The notes under the pieces were generated by a model. It made no database searches. It was not told the origin of the DNA and saw only the letters and a program-made list of their open reading frames with translations. A stretch of DNA of 64,000 nt from UBA11098 sp041671525 (GTDB taxonomy: Bacteria; Patescibacteriota; Minisyncoccia; Moranbacterales; UBA2206), in NCBI GenBank assembly GCA_041671525.1, contig JBAZBJ010000002.1:49022-113021 (forward strand), in the 5' to 3' direction. This document shows, in pieces, positions 30,263-39,867 of the stretch. How positions within the stretch are numbered: the first letter of the stretch is position 1; each line of letters starts with the position of its first letter. The position numbers and the translations under genes were made by a program.

Positions 30263-31000
30263 ATGGCCAAATATAAGCAAAATTTAGAAATCAACAAAAA
30301 ACTGACGCTGGTCGGCCGTTTTGTACATTGGGCGGACGGTGTGGAGGTCAATGGCAAAGTTTTGAAATTGTCCGTGCTGATCTGGATGGCCGCCTTTGCC
30401 ATCGGGCAGCAGAAAACCAACTGGCAAATTTTGCGCGGGGAAAAAGTCGTGCGGGCGGAAAGTGAGTTGCCGCAACTGGCGCCGGCCAAAGAAGTGATGC
30501 AAAATAATAATTTGCAATGTGGCGAAAAAGCAGTCGCGAAAACTTTTGCAATCGGGAAGTTGAGTCTGGATCAGTTCACCATCAAAAAGAATATGGAAAA
30601 CATCATTGCGGACAAACCGATGCAACAGATGATTGCAGCGGTGTCGCAGCGCGACACACAGACGGCTTCATATCTGGTGGCCATTGCCAAGAAAGAAAGC
30701 AATTTGGGCAAATTCTCGCCCAAAGATGCGGATGGGAAAGAGTGCTTCAACTATTGGGGTTTTCGCGGCAGTCAAAACACGACCAAATCCGGCTATTCTT
30801 GCTTTGCTTCGCCGGAAGAAGCCGTGGCGGTGGTGGGCGATCGGATCCAATATCTGACGCAGATCGGCAAGTATGACACGCCGCAAAAAATGAGCGTGTG
30901 GAAATGCGGCTTTGATTGTTCCTGGGACAATCCGGCGGCGGTCAAAAAATGGATCACGGACGTGGGTTATTATCACGCCAAGCTGACGGATAATTTATAA
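30263..31000 (+). CDS. Lysozyme-like peptidoglycan hydrolase paralogue 2
   Basis: This 245-residue protein has a membrane-spanning segment (about residues 36-55; SVLIWMAAFAIG) and a C-terminal lysozyme-like domain (about 130-240) with AIAKKESNLGKF, CFNYWGFRG and SVWKCGFDCSW. It is shorter than paralogue 1 and lacks its coiled-coil. The first frame start (GTG at 30236) lies in the leader hairpin, so the ATG at 30263 is preferred. The CAP-domain gene follows after 8 nt. Confidence 0.75.
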   Translation: MAKYKQNLEINKKLTLVGRFVHWADGVEVNGKVLKLSVLIWMAAFAIGQQKTNWQILRGEKVVRAESELPQLAPAKEVMQNNNLQCGEKAVAKTFAIGKLSLDQFTIKKNMENIIADKPMQQMIAAVSQRDTQTASYLVAIAKKESNLGKFSPKDADGKECFNYWGFRGSQNTTKSGYSCFASPEEAVAVVGDRIQYLTQIGKYDTPQKMSVWKCGFDCSWDNPAAVKKWITDVGYYHAKLTDNL

Positions 31001-31008
31001 AAACAAAA

Positions 31009-31929
31009 ATGAAATTGCAAACGGTCACAATTTGGCAAAGATGGAGCGTGATTTCAATCGCGACTGTTTTGTTTTTTTCTTTTCAATTCGCACAAGCGGC
31101 CAACATCAGCGTGGAGAGCGTGGTTGACCTCACCAATCAAGTCAGAATGAAAGAGGGGCTGGCGCCTTTGGTGCTCAATGAAAAACTGGTGCGCTCGGCC
31201 ATGGACAAGGCGGCCGACATGCTGGCGCACGACTATTTCGCCCACACGTCGCCCGCGGGCGTCACGCCGTGGGATTGGATCAGCCGGAATAAATATGACT
31301 ATAAATACGCCGGGGAAAATTTGGCCATGGGCTTTGCCAAAGCGGAGACTCAGCAGCAAGCCTGGATGAACAGCCCGACCCATCGGCAGAATATTTTAAA
31401 CGCGCATTATCAGGAGATCGGCGTGGCGGTGGCGCAGGGGGAAATTGCCGGGCAGGCGACCACCATCGCCGTCCAAGAATTCGGTTCGCGGGCGGATTTT
31501 ATGGCGCCACTAAAAAAGACCACTGAGTCTGCTGTACCGCAGCCAAAAAACGCAGCCGTTTTGGGCGCGGAACAAAAACCTGAGACGGGCACAATTGGCA
31601 TGGGCGCCTTTGCCGGTTTCATGAAAACGGTTGAGGGCGGATTTAAAAATATGATCGCTAAAACTAGCAAGTTGGATTGGCACCAAACTTTGGGAGCCGG
31701 TGCCGTGGGCTCGTTGTGGTTGGCAATCTTAGGCGGTTTGTCCGTTGCCGGTTACTTGGCGGTGGATTCCTTGGTGGTGGCGTATTTGCGGCGACGGAAA
31801 CAACAGGCCGATTTGGCGGCCGTGCATCTGCGGAGCGCGGCCGAGGAATTGGATATTTTGCAAAAATTGTCGATTGACACCAGTCAGTTGCAGACAATTT
31901 ATTTGCAACAGTTGAAGGCGCGACGCTAG
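31009..31929 (+). CDS. Secreted CAP/SCP-domain protein with C-terminal TM
   Basis: This 306-residue protein has a signal peptide (about residues 14-30, ending AQAA), a CAP (SCP/PR-1-like) domain (about 38-165) with LTNQVRMKEGLAPL, HDYFAHTSPAG, AGENLAMGF and NSPTHRQNIL, a linker and a C-terminal TM helix (about 228-250), then a cytoplasmic coiled tail. His and Glu of the CAP cavity are present. Bacterial CAP proteins (YkwD-like) are envelope proteins of unclear biochemical role. Confidence 0.87.
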   Translation: MKLQTVTIWQRWSVISIATVLFFSFQFAQAANISVESVVDLTNQVRMKEGLAPLVLNEKLVRSAMDKAADMLAHDYFAHTSPAGVTPWDWISRNKYDYKYAGENLAMGFAKAETQQQAWMNSPTHRQNILNAHYQEIGVAVAQGEIAGQATTIAVQEFGSRADFMAPLKKTTESAVPQPKNAAVLGAEQKPETGTIGMGAFAGFMKTVEGGFKNMIAKTSKLDWHQTLGAGAVGSLWLAILGGLSVAGYLAVDSLVVAYLRRRKQQADLAAVHLRSAAEELDILQKLSIDTSQLQTIYLQQLKARR

Positions 31930-31946
31930 TCGGATAAAATTTTGCA

Positions 31947-31979
31947 AGCCCTTTTCATTGTGCGAAAAGGGCTTTTTTT
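31947..31979 (+). terminator. Intrinsic terminator
   Basis: A 10-bp stem (AGCCCTTTTC/GAAAAGGGCT) with seven T residues. Confidence 0.88.
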
Positions 31980-31985
31980 GGCACC

Positions 31986-32014
31986 TTGACAGTCGGCAAA
32001 ATAGGGACTAGAAT
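31986..32014 (+). promoter_or_regulatory. Consensus promoter of a candidate RNA
   Basis: TTGACA (31986-31991), a 17-bp spacer and TAGAAT (32009-32014). Confidence 0.7.
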
Positions 32015-32019
32015 TGGAG

Positions 32020-32217
32020 GACAAAAAGGGGAGAATTGAAAGAAAAAGCAAAAACAAAGGTAGTATTGGCGAGGAAGCGGTTTTTTTGCTTCAAGTTAAA
32101 GAAAAATTTATGGGTGAGAGGTATTCTTTTCGGGTGAAAAAAGAATGTCGCGAGGGGGAGAAAGTAGACCAACTTATGTTAGTCAGTTTCGGCTGGCAGA
32201 TATAGGTTGGTTTTTTT
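32020..32217 (+). ncRNA. Candidate small RNA or leader upstream of the giant surface protein
   Basis: This segment has its own consensus promoter and ends in a terminator. It contains hairpins AAGC/GCTT (about 32074-32091) and ATTCTTTT/AAAAGAAT (about 32121-32144), then the terminator stem. A 63-codon frame from a TTG runs through the terminator and looks like chance. No RNA family is recognised. It could be a trans-acting RNA or an attenuated leader of the gene at 32275. Confidence 0.45.
32168..32217 (+). terminator. Intrinsic terminator of the candidate RNA
   Basis: ACCAAC/GTTGGT outer stem with an inner AGTCAG..CTGGC hairpin and a run of T residues. Confidence 0.65.
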
Positions 32218-32274
32218 GTTGATTTTTTGACAAAAAATCGGAGCTAAAGTTGCTAAATCTTTATATTTATATAC

Positions 32275-35200
32275 ATGAAAAGTCTTAAAAAGAGCACCAG
32301 GCAACTGGCGCTACGGGTGGTTTATTCTTTAGTGGTCATGACTATGATCCTGCAGCCGGTGAGTTCGCCGGGCGTCCTGCGGGCGCTGGCTCAGGAGGCC
32401 GCCACGGAAGAAGCGGCCGCACCGACACCAGCCGCGCAAGCTGAAGAAGAAAAAGCTCCGGCCGAAGAACCGGCAGCCGAGGAAGAAGTCAAAGCTGAGC
32501 CAGCGGCTCCGGTGACGGAAGAGGCGCCTGCTCCGGCGGAAACAACTGTTCCGGCTACCGATTCAGCACCGACTGAGCCGATGCCGACTGAAACAGCTCC
32601 AACAGACACGGTGCCAGCTGATGTTGCTCCGGAAGCACCCACAACTGAGCCGACAATTGACGGAGAAACTGCTGTTGATCCGGTGTTGACTCCGGAAACA
32701 GCCACGGAAGGCGTCATCACGCCTGAAGCCGCGGCCATCACGCCGGCGGATGCTCCCGCTGTGGAGACTTGGAAGGAAAATAGCAATGGTAGCTATACGA
32801 CCAACGCGCCCGTGGCGCTGGATGTGACGTATGCGTATCCGGAAAACGACAAGGTGGAAATCAAATTCACCAAACTGCCGGAAGTGGCGGGGACGATTAC
32901 AATCAAGGAAATCAAACTTTCAGACAAGCAGCGGGTGGAGATTGGATCGCTTTCCAACAATGTTTATGACATTACTTCGGATATGCAGGATGGTAGCTTT
33001 GCATTCGAGTTGTCTCTCCCAATGCCGGCAGGGAAAATAACCGCCGAGCAGGTGGAAGTTAAATACGCCGAAAAAATCAGTGATCTGCCGAAAGCGGAAT
33101 CAACCGTGAAAGATGAAGATGTGAAAGAAGAATTAAATTCTCAGGAAGACACCCTGACCGTCAAGGGCGTTGATCATTTGACAATTTTCTTTATCGCGGC
33201 GGTGGATCCAATCGCGAATGCTAATGTGGCGGAAGGACTCGATTCGATGGGACCAATTAATGTAACAACCGGCTTTCCGGAGTGGTATCAGGATAAAGAC
33301 GGCACGAAACTGGCATTTTGCAATGATCCGGCTGACCCTAATTGTGCCGGGCCAAGTGCGGCGGAAGCTTTTTATTGGTCGGCTGAGTCCACCATCGCCA
33401 TGCCGGACGGAGACGCGCAGTTGATTATGGCGCTGGAAGCGACTGACACGACCGGTCAGGCTGGCGGCGGTAAAGCAGTCTTTACGCGGATCAGAGTTCG
33501 CATTGACGCGCCGGTAGCCGGAGATTATACGATTATCCATCCCTTTGGTAATAAAACTTATACGGTGGATCCGGGGGACGAAGGGCAAGACGCAATCAAG
33601 GATACAATTAATATTGATCCAACACCGGAATTATTTGGCCAAGCGCTGACAGTAGGTGATGCGGATGGCGGCGGCATCGGGCCATTTTTGAGAGCAGCTT
33701 CTCCAGCGGCACCGGCCGGTTATCTCGGCAATCCGGCAGTGGAGCAGACAGTGACGGGCAGTCCATCCGGCAATAATTTTTTCGAAATCCGAGGTCCGGT
33801 CGGAGCAAATTTTGACGGACAGGGAAACAATGCCGTGAGAAATGAACATTTCGTGCTGCTTGGTAAAGAATATGTTGATCCATCCGTGTTGGCAGTCGGA
33901 GTTAATTCGCAAGTGGCGGATACGCTGACGCCGACCATCACCGGAACATTTGGCGGTGATAATTTCATCAGTGTGGATGTATCGGTGGCTGGTCAAGCTA
34001 TCGGAGCGGCCGTGGTTGATCAGGGCGCTAAAACTTGGTCCATCGACGTACCGGGGGGAACTATTTTGACGGATGGAACTTATGAGGTGATCGCGACAGC
34101 GACCGACACGGTGACTTCTGATACAATAATCGATGCGACGACCAATGAACTGACTGTAGACACGACACTGCCACCGCCAGTAACCAATGAAACTGGCTTG
34201 GCTTCCAGGAGCCCGCTCATTAATTCCCAAACCAGATTTCCTGAATGGTACCAGGATACTTTGGGAAATAAATTGGCGCTGTGCGCCGACCCGGACAATC
34301 AGATGTGTTTGGCTGATCCGATTGTCGGTGGCAATGCTTTGTCCGCGCAGACCGGATTCGGCAGTGAGGCCTTCTATTGGAATGGGACATCTATTATTGA
34401 TTTTCCGAATGGCGGTCAGGCACTTTTGGTGATGGCGCTCGAATCTGCTTATGGAGTCGGAGATCCTGCTCCCAATGAGCAGATGGTTTTCGCCAGGATC
34501 CGCGTGCGCATCGACGCACCAACGGCGGGAGACTATACAGTAACCCATCCATTCGGTTCGAAAACTTATACGAACGTGGCAGTCGGAACCCGAACCATCA
34601 ATGACACGATTGATATTGGAACCGTGACTATTGGTACTTTCCCGGGCGCCTTTGATGCCGCGCTCAATGGCAATGTGGGTCCATTTTTGGAAGCAGTTTC
34701 CCCAGCGCCACCAGCTGGCTACATCGGCAGCCCGTTGGTCGAACAGACCGTCAAAGGCAGTCCGTTTGGCACGAATTATTTCAAAATAGACGGCCCGGCC
34801 GGAGCTGATTTGGGAGGATCCGCAGGAACTCCGGATGTCGTGCAGAAAAATACTTTCACCTTGAGCGGGAAAATTTATGAGGAACCGGCAGTATTGACAG
34901 TCTCAGTCACGCCATTAAATTCAACCAGCTCAACGCCAACTATCACCGGCGGTGTATCTGATCCGACTGCGACGGTAAATATTTCGGTGGGTGGACAGGA
35001 TATTACCGCTACAGTTGAAGCATCCGGTTCCTGGTCGGCCGCAGTGCCGGTTGCGCTGGCTGACGGAACATACGATGTCATTGCGGCGGCCACTAATGCC
35101 ACGGAAACCGATGTGCTGGATTTAACCGTGAACGAGCTTGTGATTAATACCGCGCCGGACAGCACCGGGTTGACGGCCGTCAGTGCGACTGATTCTGTGA

Positions 35201-38200
35201 CCAAATTTCCATATTGGTATCAAGACAGTAATAACGTGCGTCTGACACTTTGCAATAATAATGACGCGCAGTGTATTACGACGCCAGCAATTGCTGAAAA
35301 TCAGACATCAAGTGATTCCGGTTTTGGCGATGAAGCTTTTTATTGGAATGCCACTTCAACCATTGCTTTGCCGGGTGGAGGACAGGCAAAACTGGTAACC
35401 GGCCTGGAAGCTGCTTATGCTAACGGTACGCCGGCTCCTAACGACCAAATGGTCTTTACGCGGGTGCGAATAAACGTCGACGCGCCGGTGGCGGGAAGTT
35501 ATACCATCGTCCATCCTTTCGGATCGAAAACCTATATTGTAGATCCGGCGGATGTCGGCGTTGATGCGATCAAGGATACAGTGGACATCGGCGCGGTGTC
35601 GGTTGGCACTCTTTCGAGCGCTTTCCAATTGGCGCTGAATGGGAATATCGGACCGTTTTTGGTTGAGAATGATCCTGCTGTTACGGCGCCTGTGGGTTAT
35701 ATCGGTGATCCCGGCGTGGAACAATTGGTCACGGGCAGTCCGACGGGCAACAATTTTTTCCGAATAATCGGTCCGGCTAGCAGTAATCTAGACACCGCTG
35801 ATGGCGACAATGTGGTTGAAAAAAACACTTTCAATTTGAGCGGTAAAATATTTGAACCGATCTTCGCCACCATTAATGTGACGCCTAGCAATGCGACACT
35901 GGCAGTCGGCGCAACGCAACAGTTGACCGCGGCCACACTGGATCAGTCCGGCAGCGCGGTTGTCCCTGCGCAGGTAGTCGTTTGGTCATCGAGTGATGAA
36001 GCTGTAGCAACGGTTGACGGGGATGGCACAGTGACAGCAGTCGCTCCGGGATCGGCGAATATTCTGGCGGACAGCGGTGCAATCCACGGACAAGCGGCTA
36101 TCACTGTTACAGCGGATTTGGTTGCTCCCGTAGCACCGGTCATAACCACTTTGGCGCAGACGGTTGACACCAACACAATTCAGATTACCGGCACGGCCGA
36201 AGCTGGCGCAACTATTGTGATCAACGGTGGTGCGGCGCTTGCAACGGACACAGCGACCGGCGGCAGCTTTGACATCATGGTGACGCTCAATCAAAACGTA
36301 GTTAATAATTTGAGCGTGACGGCCACTGACGCGTCTAACAATGAAAGCACACCGGCCACGGTGGCGATTACGCATGACAATGTTAATCCGATCCTGACGG
36401 AATACATAATTTCCGAAACCGCGATTTCGCCTGTCTCGAGCGTGGGGATTAAAGATGAATCTGTCATCAATATTGGATTTTCCAAACCGGTAAACGCGTC
36501 AATTAGTATCAAAGATCAGCTCGGGGTTGTTATCCGAAATGTTTACACATCTTCTGGTACAGTGTTGGATCCAAATACACACAACTGGAATGGTAGAGAC
36601 GCTGGCGGAGTGGTGGTTACTGACGGAATATACATCGTTTCTGTTAGGGGTATAGACACGCTTGGCCATGTGGTTCTCGATGAATCGCGGACGATAACGG
36701 TCGACAATACCTTGCCAATTATCACGCTTGATCCGTACACCCTGATTCCGACCAACGCCGACATCGCCGTTAACGCTGCGACGAATGAGGGAACATTAAA
36801 TTTTGCTTCTCACACGTTCACGACGAACGGTAGCTTCAACTTCACCGCGACTGACGCGGCGGGCAATGTCACTACGCAGACGGTGACGATTAGCAATATC
36901 GATAAAACCGCGCCGGTCATCACTCTCAATGGAAACGGGCTGATGGATGTGATTCATGGCTCTGCCTACAGTGAACCCGGGGCGACTATTAATGATGGAT
37001 CCGAAATAATTATTGGTGGCGACACAATAAATGCAAACACCCCGGTTGGTGCGTATCAAATCACCTACGACGCGACGGATGAGGCTGGTAATCAGGCGAT
37101 TCGAAAGACCAGAATCGTCAATGTGGTGGCGCAGATCATCACTGTCACAGCGGATGCTCAAACTAAAATTTTTGGTGAGGCTGATCCGGCTTTCACCTAC
37201 ACATCTTCGGACCCGGCAATCAGCTTTACAGGCGCCTTGAGTCGCGCGGCCGGCGATAACGCCGGGATCTATCCTATTGTCCAGGGTGATTTGTCTGCAG
37301 GCGCGAATTATGCAATCAATTTCGTGTCAGCCGATTTCACAATCACCAAAATCGCTTCCGAAACTGTCTTGACCTGTTCGGCTGCCGAAATCTATACAGG
37401 CACACCGATTACTCCATGCTCCGCGACGGTGACCGGGGCGGGCGGACTTAATGAAAATGTGACTGTCGTTTATACGGACAACACCAATGTGGGCGTCGCA
37501 TCGGCGACTGCGACCTATGCGGGGGATACCAATCACAACGGCAGCAGCGATGCGAAAACATTCAACATAAACGTTGATCCTACTGCCGGCTCGAATGTGA
37601 TTGAAACGACAACGAATATTACCGACGGAACAGAATCCGGCACAATTCCAAGTGCGACGACTCTCAATCTCACAACCCCGGCAGGGGAGGTGACTGTGGA
37701 GATTCCGGCGGGGCTGGTCATTACCGGACCGGCGGGCTGGGACGGAACAATCGAGTTGCCGGATGTAGCGGTGACCACTGTGGTACCGACACCTGATTCT
37801 GGGACGACAGCGACCGCGGTGGGTTCAATCTCAATAGGTTTTGAAGACATGACACTGACCTTCAATCAGGGCGTGCGCATCCTGTTGGCGGGACAGGCCG
37901 GTAAATTGATCGGCTACTCACACGGAGCGGGCACCTTCACGGAGATCACCAATATCTGTAGCGCGGACAATCAAGCGGCCGGTGACGCACTGGCGGCTGG
38001 AGCAGATTGCAAGATCGATGTCGGGGGTGACCTGGTTGTGTGGACCAAACATTTCAGCGCCTTCACGACCTATTTCCAGACGCTCATTGCCAGCTCATCG
38101 AACGGTGATAATGACGACGATGACGATGATGATGACAACGACAACGACAAAAAATCATCCAAAAAGAAAAAGAGCGCGGCCGCGTCAATTGCTTCCTCCT

Positions 38201-38454
38201 TCGGGGTGGGCTTGCCGGGCGGCTCGATTCTGGGCGACAATGCGTTGGCACAAGGCAATGATGAGACAGTCGTGACAGACGAAAAGAAGGCTGAGGAGGC
38301 CGGAAAAGTCCTGGGTGGGGAAACGCAAACCGGAAACATTGAAGACGGTGGCGGCTTCTGGGGCTCGCTCTGGATGTGGCTGCTGATCATCTTGCTCGGA
38401 GGCGGACTAATCTACTTTTGGAGAAGGCGCAGTGCCAGGCGAATGATTCGCTAA
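32275..38454 (+). CDS. Giant multi-domain surface protein (2059 aa)
   Basis: The protein starts with a signal peptide (about residues 1-40), then an Ala/Pro/Glu/Thr-rich low-complexity region (41-160) and a beta domain. Three tandem modules follow, each starting FPEWYQD or FPYWYQD with a Cys pair (about 337, 652 and 978), each carrying F.RIRVRIDAP..GDYTI.HPFG and GPFL....P.GY.G.P.VEQ. Next are Big_2 (about 1200-1280), Ig/Bacterial-Ig-like domains, a FlgD-like module (GRDAGGVVVTDGIY), a DUF5011-type module and an MBG-like module (about 1620-1690). The end is an Asp-rich stretch, a Lys patch, a TM helix (about 2030-2050) and RRRSARR. It is probably cell-wall-exposed, possibly an adhesin or S-layer component. 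Confidence 0.85.
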   Translation: MKSLKKSTRQLALRVVYSLVVMTMILQPVSSPGVLRALAQEAATEEAAAPTPAAQAEEEKAPAEEPAAEEEVKAEPAAPVTEEAPAPAETTVPATDSAPTEPMPTETAPTDTVPADVAPEAPTTEPTIDGETAVDPVLTPETATEGVITPEAAAITPADAPAVETWKENSNGSYTTNAPVALDVTYAYPENDKVEIKFTKLPEVAGTITIKEIKLSDKQRVEIGSLSNNVYDITSDMQDGSFAFELSLPMPAGKITAEQVEVKYAEKISDLPKAESTVKDEDVKEELNSQEDTLTVKGVDHLTIFFIAAVDPIANANVAEGLDSMGPINVTTGFPEWYQDKDGTKLAFCNDPADPNCAGPSAAEAFYWSAESTIAMPDGDAQLIMALEATDTTGQAGGGKAVFTRIRVRIDAPVAGDYTIIHPFGNKTYTVDPGDEGQDAIKDTINIDPTPELFGQALTVGDADGGGIGPFLRAASPAAPAGYLGNPAVEQTVTGSPSGNNFFEIRGPVGANFDGQGNNAVRNEHFVLLGKEYVDPSVLAVGVNSQVADTLTPTITGTFGGDNFISVDVSVAGQAIGAAVVDQGAKTWSIDVPGGTILTDGTYEVIATATDTVTSDTIIDATTNELTVDTTLPPPVTNETGLASRSPLINSQTRFPEWYQDTLGNKLALCADPDNQMCLADPIVGGNALSAQTGFGSEAFYWNGTSIIDFPNGGQALLVMALESAYGVGDPAPNEQMVFARIRVRIDAPTAGDYTVTHPFGSKTYTNVAVGTRTINDTIDIGTVTIGTFPGAFDAALNGNVGPFLEAVSPAPPAGYIGSPLVEQTVKGSPFGTNYFKIDGPAGADLGGSAGTPDVVQKNTFTLSGKIYEEPAVLTVSVTPLNSTSSTPTITGGVSDPTATVNISVGGQDITATVEASGSWSAAVPVALADGTYDVIAAATNATETDVLDLTVNELVINTAPDSTGLTAVSATDSVTKFPYWYQDSNNVRLTLCNNNDAQCITTPAIAENQTSSDSGFGDEAFYWNATSTIALPGGGQAKLVTGLEAAYANGTPAPNDQMVFTRVRINVDAPVAGSYTIVHPFGSKTYIVDPADVGVDAIKDTVDIGAVSVGTLSSAFQLALNGNIGPFLVENDPAVTAPVGYIGDPGVEQLVTGSPTGNNFFRIIGPASSNLDTADGDNVVEKNTFNLSGKIFEPIFATINVTPSNATLAVGATQQLTAATLDQSGSAVVPAQVVVWSSSDEAVATVDGDGTVTAVAPGSANILADSGAIHGQAAITVTADLVAPVAPVITTLAQTVDTNTIQITGTAEAGATIVINGGAALATDTATGGSFDIMVTLNQNVVNNLSVTATDASNNESTPATVAITHDNVNPILTEYIISETAISPVSSVGIKDESVINIGFSKPVNASISIKDQLGVVIRNVYTSSGTVLDPNTHNWNGRDAGGVVVTDGIYIVSVRGIDTLGHVVLDESRTITVDNTLPIITLDPYTLIPTNADIAVNAATNEGTLNFASHTFTTNGSFNFTATDAAGNVTTQTVTISNIDKTAPVITLNGNGLMDVIHGSAYSEPGATINDGSEIIIGGDTINANTPVGAYQITYDATDEAGNQAIRKTRIVNVVAQIITVTADAQTKIFGEADPAFTYTSSDPAISFTGALSRAAGDNAGIYPIVQGDLSAGANYAINFVSADFTITKIASETVLTCSAAEIYTGTPITPCSATVTGAGGLNENVTVVYTDNTNVGVASATATYAGDTNHNGSSDAKTFNINVDPTAGSNVIETTTNITDGTESGTIPSATTLNLTTPAGEVTVEIPAGLVITGPAGWDGTIELPDVAVTTVVPTPDSGTTATAVGSISIGFEDMTLTFNQGVRILLAGQAGKLIGYSHGAGTFTEITNICSADNQAAGDALAAGADCKIDVGGDLVVWTKHFSAFTTYFQTLIASSSNGDNDDDDDDDDNDNDKKSSKKKKSAAASIASSFGVGLPGGSILGDNALAQGNDETVVTDEKKAEEAGKVLGGETQTGNIEDGGGFWGSLWMWLLIILLGGGLIYFWRRRSARRMIR

Positions 38455-38470
38455 AGACTTCCGCAAAAAG

Positions 38471-38499
38471 ACCGCCATTTGTCAAAGTGGCGGTTTTTG
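38471..38499 (+). terminator. Intrinsic terminator
   Basis: ACCGCCA/TGGCGGT with a following T run, after the giant surface protein gene. Confidence 0.8.
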
Positions 38500-38551
38500 G
38501 CTTAAATAAAGCGAAAAACAGCAAAAAGGCTTATTTAAGCCATTTTTGCAA

Positions 38552-38580
38552 TTGACAAGGCTTGGCGGTTTTGCTATGCT
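38552..38580 (+). promoter_or_regulatory. Consensus promoter
   Basis: TTGACA (38552-38557), a 17-bp spacer and TGC-TATGCT (hexamer 38575-38580). A hairpin GGCTTA/TAAGCC (38528-38541) lies just upstream and could be an operator or second terminator. The roughly 110-nt leader carries a CCTGC...GCAGG repeat (about 38646-38678). Confidence 0.7.
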
Positions 38581-38697
38581 GGATTCTGTCGTTCAAAAAA
38601 TAGACCGGCAAGGAGGCAAAGATAAAAACAGAAATGGGAGACCCGCCTGCAGCGCTATGCGCAGCATTGCGGGCAGGTTAATCAGTAAGATCAATGC

Positions 38698-39414
38698 ATG
38701 AGTATCAGCGATTTGTTGGCCGATAAAATCTGGAAAAGCCTGAAGAGGGTTCAAAGCAGATTTAAGCAATTAGGAGGAGCGAAACAAAAGCATATAATTT
38801 TAGGTGGGATAACGCTGGCGGTGGGCTTGGGGTTATTTTTTAATGCCCTTTTAAGCGAAAGGGTGAACGCGCAAAAGGCTGAGCCTAAGAATGATGTTGC
38901 GGACGAAATTATTGATCCTCTGAATAAGATAGGAAAGGGCGTGATTAAAGGGATATGTGTGGGAGAATGTCAGTCACAGGCAGAAGCGCTGGCACTCAAG
39001 GAAAAAGAAGGTAAATTCAACAATTTGGTTGCCAAATATCCGATGGCGGCTATGGTGCCGTTTTTGGCCAAGCGTGACGGGCGAGTTGCGGCCTTTCTGG
39101 TCGCGATTGCGCGCAAAGAAAGCCAATGGGGCAAGCATACACCGAAAAAGGGCGGGCGCGAGTGCTATAATTTCTGGGGCTACCGCGGCAAGGAGAACAC
39201 GACCGATTCCGGTTATTCCTGTTTTGACTCACCGGAGCACGCCGTGGAAGTGGTGGGCAATCGCATTGAAAGTCTTTTGAACAAAAAGATCGACACACCG
39301 GCCAAGATGGTGGTTTGGAAATGCGGCCGTGACTGCGAAGCAGCCGGCGGCCAAGCGGCCGCCAACAAGTGGGTTTCCGACGTGGCGCATGTGTATAAAA
39401 AATTACAAAGCTAA
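38698..39414 (+). CDS. Lysozyme-like peptidoglycan hydrolase paralogue 3
   Basis: This 238-residue protein has one TM segment (about residues 30-52), an Ala/Glu-rich linker and the lysozyme-like domain (about 120-235) with AIARKESQWGKH, CYNFWGYRG and VWKCGRDC. The third cysteine-containing motif ends CEAAGG instead of CSW, the only clear departure from the other two copies. No Shine-Dalgarno lies near the ATG, though AGGAGG is present 85 nt upstream. The rhodanese gene follows after 18 nt. Confidence 0.75.
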   Translation: MSISDLLADKIWKSLKRVQSRFKQLGGAKQKHIILGGITLAVGLGLFFNALLSERVNAQKAEPKNDVADEIIDPLNKIGKGVIKGICVGECQSQAEALALKEKEGKFNNLVAKYPMAAMVPFLAKRDGRVAAFLVAIARKESQWGKHTPKKGGRECYNFWGYRGKENTTDSGYSCFDSPEHAVEVVGNRIESLLNKKIDTPAKMVVWKCGRDCEAAGGQAAANKWVSDVAHVYKKLQS

Positions 39415-39432
39415 AAAATTAAAAACAAAATT

Positions 39433-39780
39433 ATGGCCATTCAAAATATCAACGGTAAAGAATTGAAAAAAATGCTTCAAGACAACCCGGCGGAGCTGGA
39501 GATTATTGACGTGCGGGAGCCAGATGAGCATGATTTGATCAAAATCAAAGGCTCCAAGCTGATTCCGCTCAATGAAATCGGGGCGCGTCTCCAGGAAATT
39601 GATTGGAGCAAGAAAGTGGTGCTGGTTTGTCGCAGCGGCAGCCGCAGCGGGTATATCGCCCAAATGCTGGCGCAGAGCGGCAAAGAGGTCATGAACTTGC
39701 AGAGCGGCATCTATGAGCTGAATCTGGACCAGTGCGATTGCCTGGAAAAAGACCCGGATTGCTGCGAAGGGTACTTTTAG
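39433..39780 (+). CDS. Rhodanese-like protein
   Basis: This 115-residue single-domain rhodanese has IIDVREPDEHDL, the active-site loop VCRSGSRSG (Cys66) and a C-terminal Cys-rich tail, CDCLEKDPDCC. It could transfer sulfane sulfur to cyanide or, more likely, to a cellular acceptor. The tail is unusual and might bind metal or accept sulfur. No membrane segment is present, so it is cytoplasmic, unlike its upstream neighbour. Confidence 0.87.
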   Translation: MAIQNINGKELKKMLQDNPAELEIIDVREPDEHDLIKIKGSKLIPLNEIGARLQEIDWSKKVVLVCRSGSRSGYIAQMLAQSGKEVMNLQSGIYELNLDQCDCLEKDPDCCEGYF

Positions 39781-39812
39781 TTGGTGGTTGGTAGTTTTTA
39801 GTTCGTAGAATT
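39779..39812. repeat. TTGGTAG-type low-complexity repeat
   Basis: Degenerate TTGGTGG/TTGGTAG/TTAGTTCGTAG units lie after the rhodanese gene. They are related to those at 45881 and 55858 and, inverted, inside lgt. Confidence 0.55.
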
Positions 39813-39818
39813 TCGAAG

Positions 39819-39839
39819 GCGGGGCAACCCGCTTTTTTT
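39819..39839 (+). terminator. Intrinsic terminator
   Basis: GCGGG/CCCGC with a GCAA loop and seven T residues. Confidence 0.82.
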
Positions 39840-39867
39840 ATTGGGATTTTTGGGGTAAAATAGAGGT

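Noticed and set aside
32014..32205. 63-codon frame with TTG start upstream of the giant protein gene
   Set aside because: It runs into the terminator stem, is Lys/Glu-biased by composition, and the region is better explained as a structured RNA or leader.
38633..38680. 15-codon frame in the leader of lysozyme-like paralogue 3
   Set aside because: It lies within a palindromic repeat and its start is too far (about 20 nt) from the AGGAGG site; likely chance.
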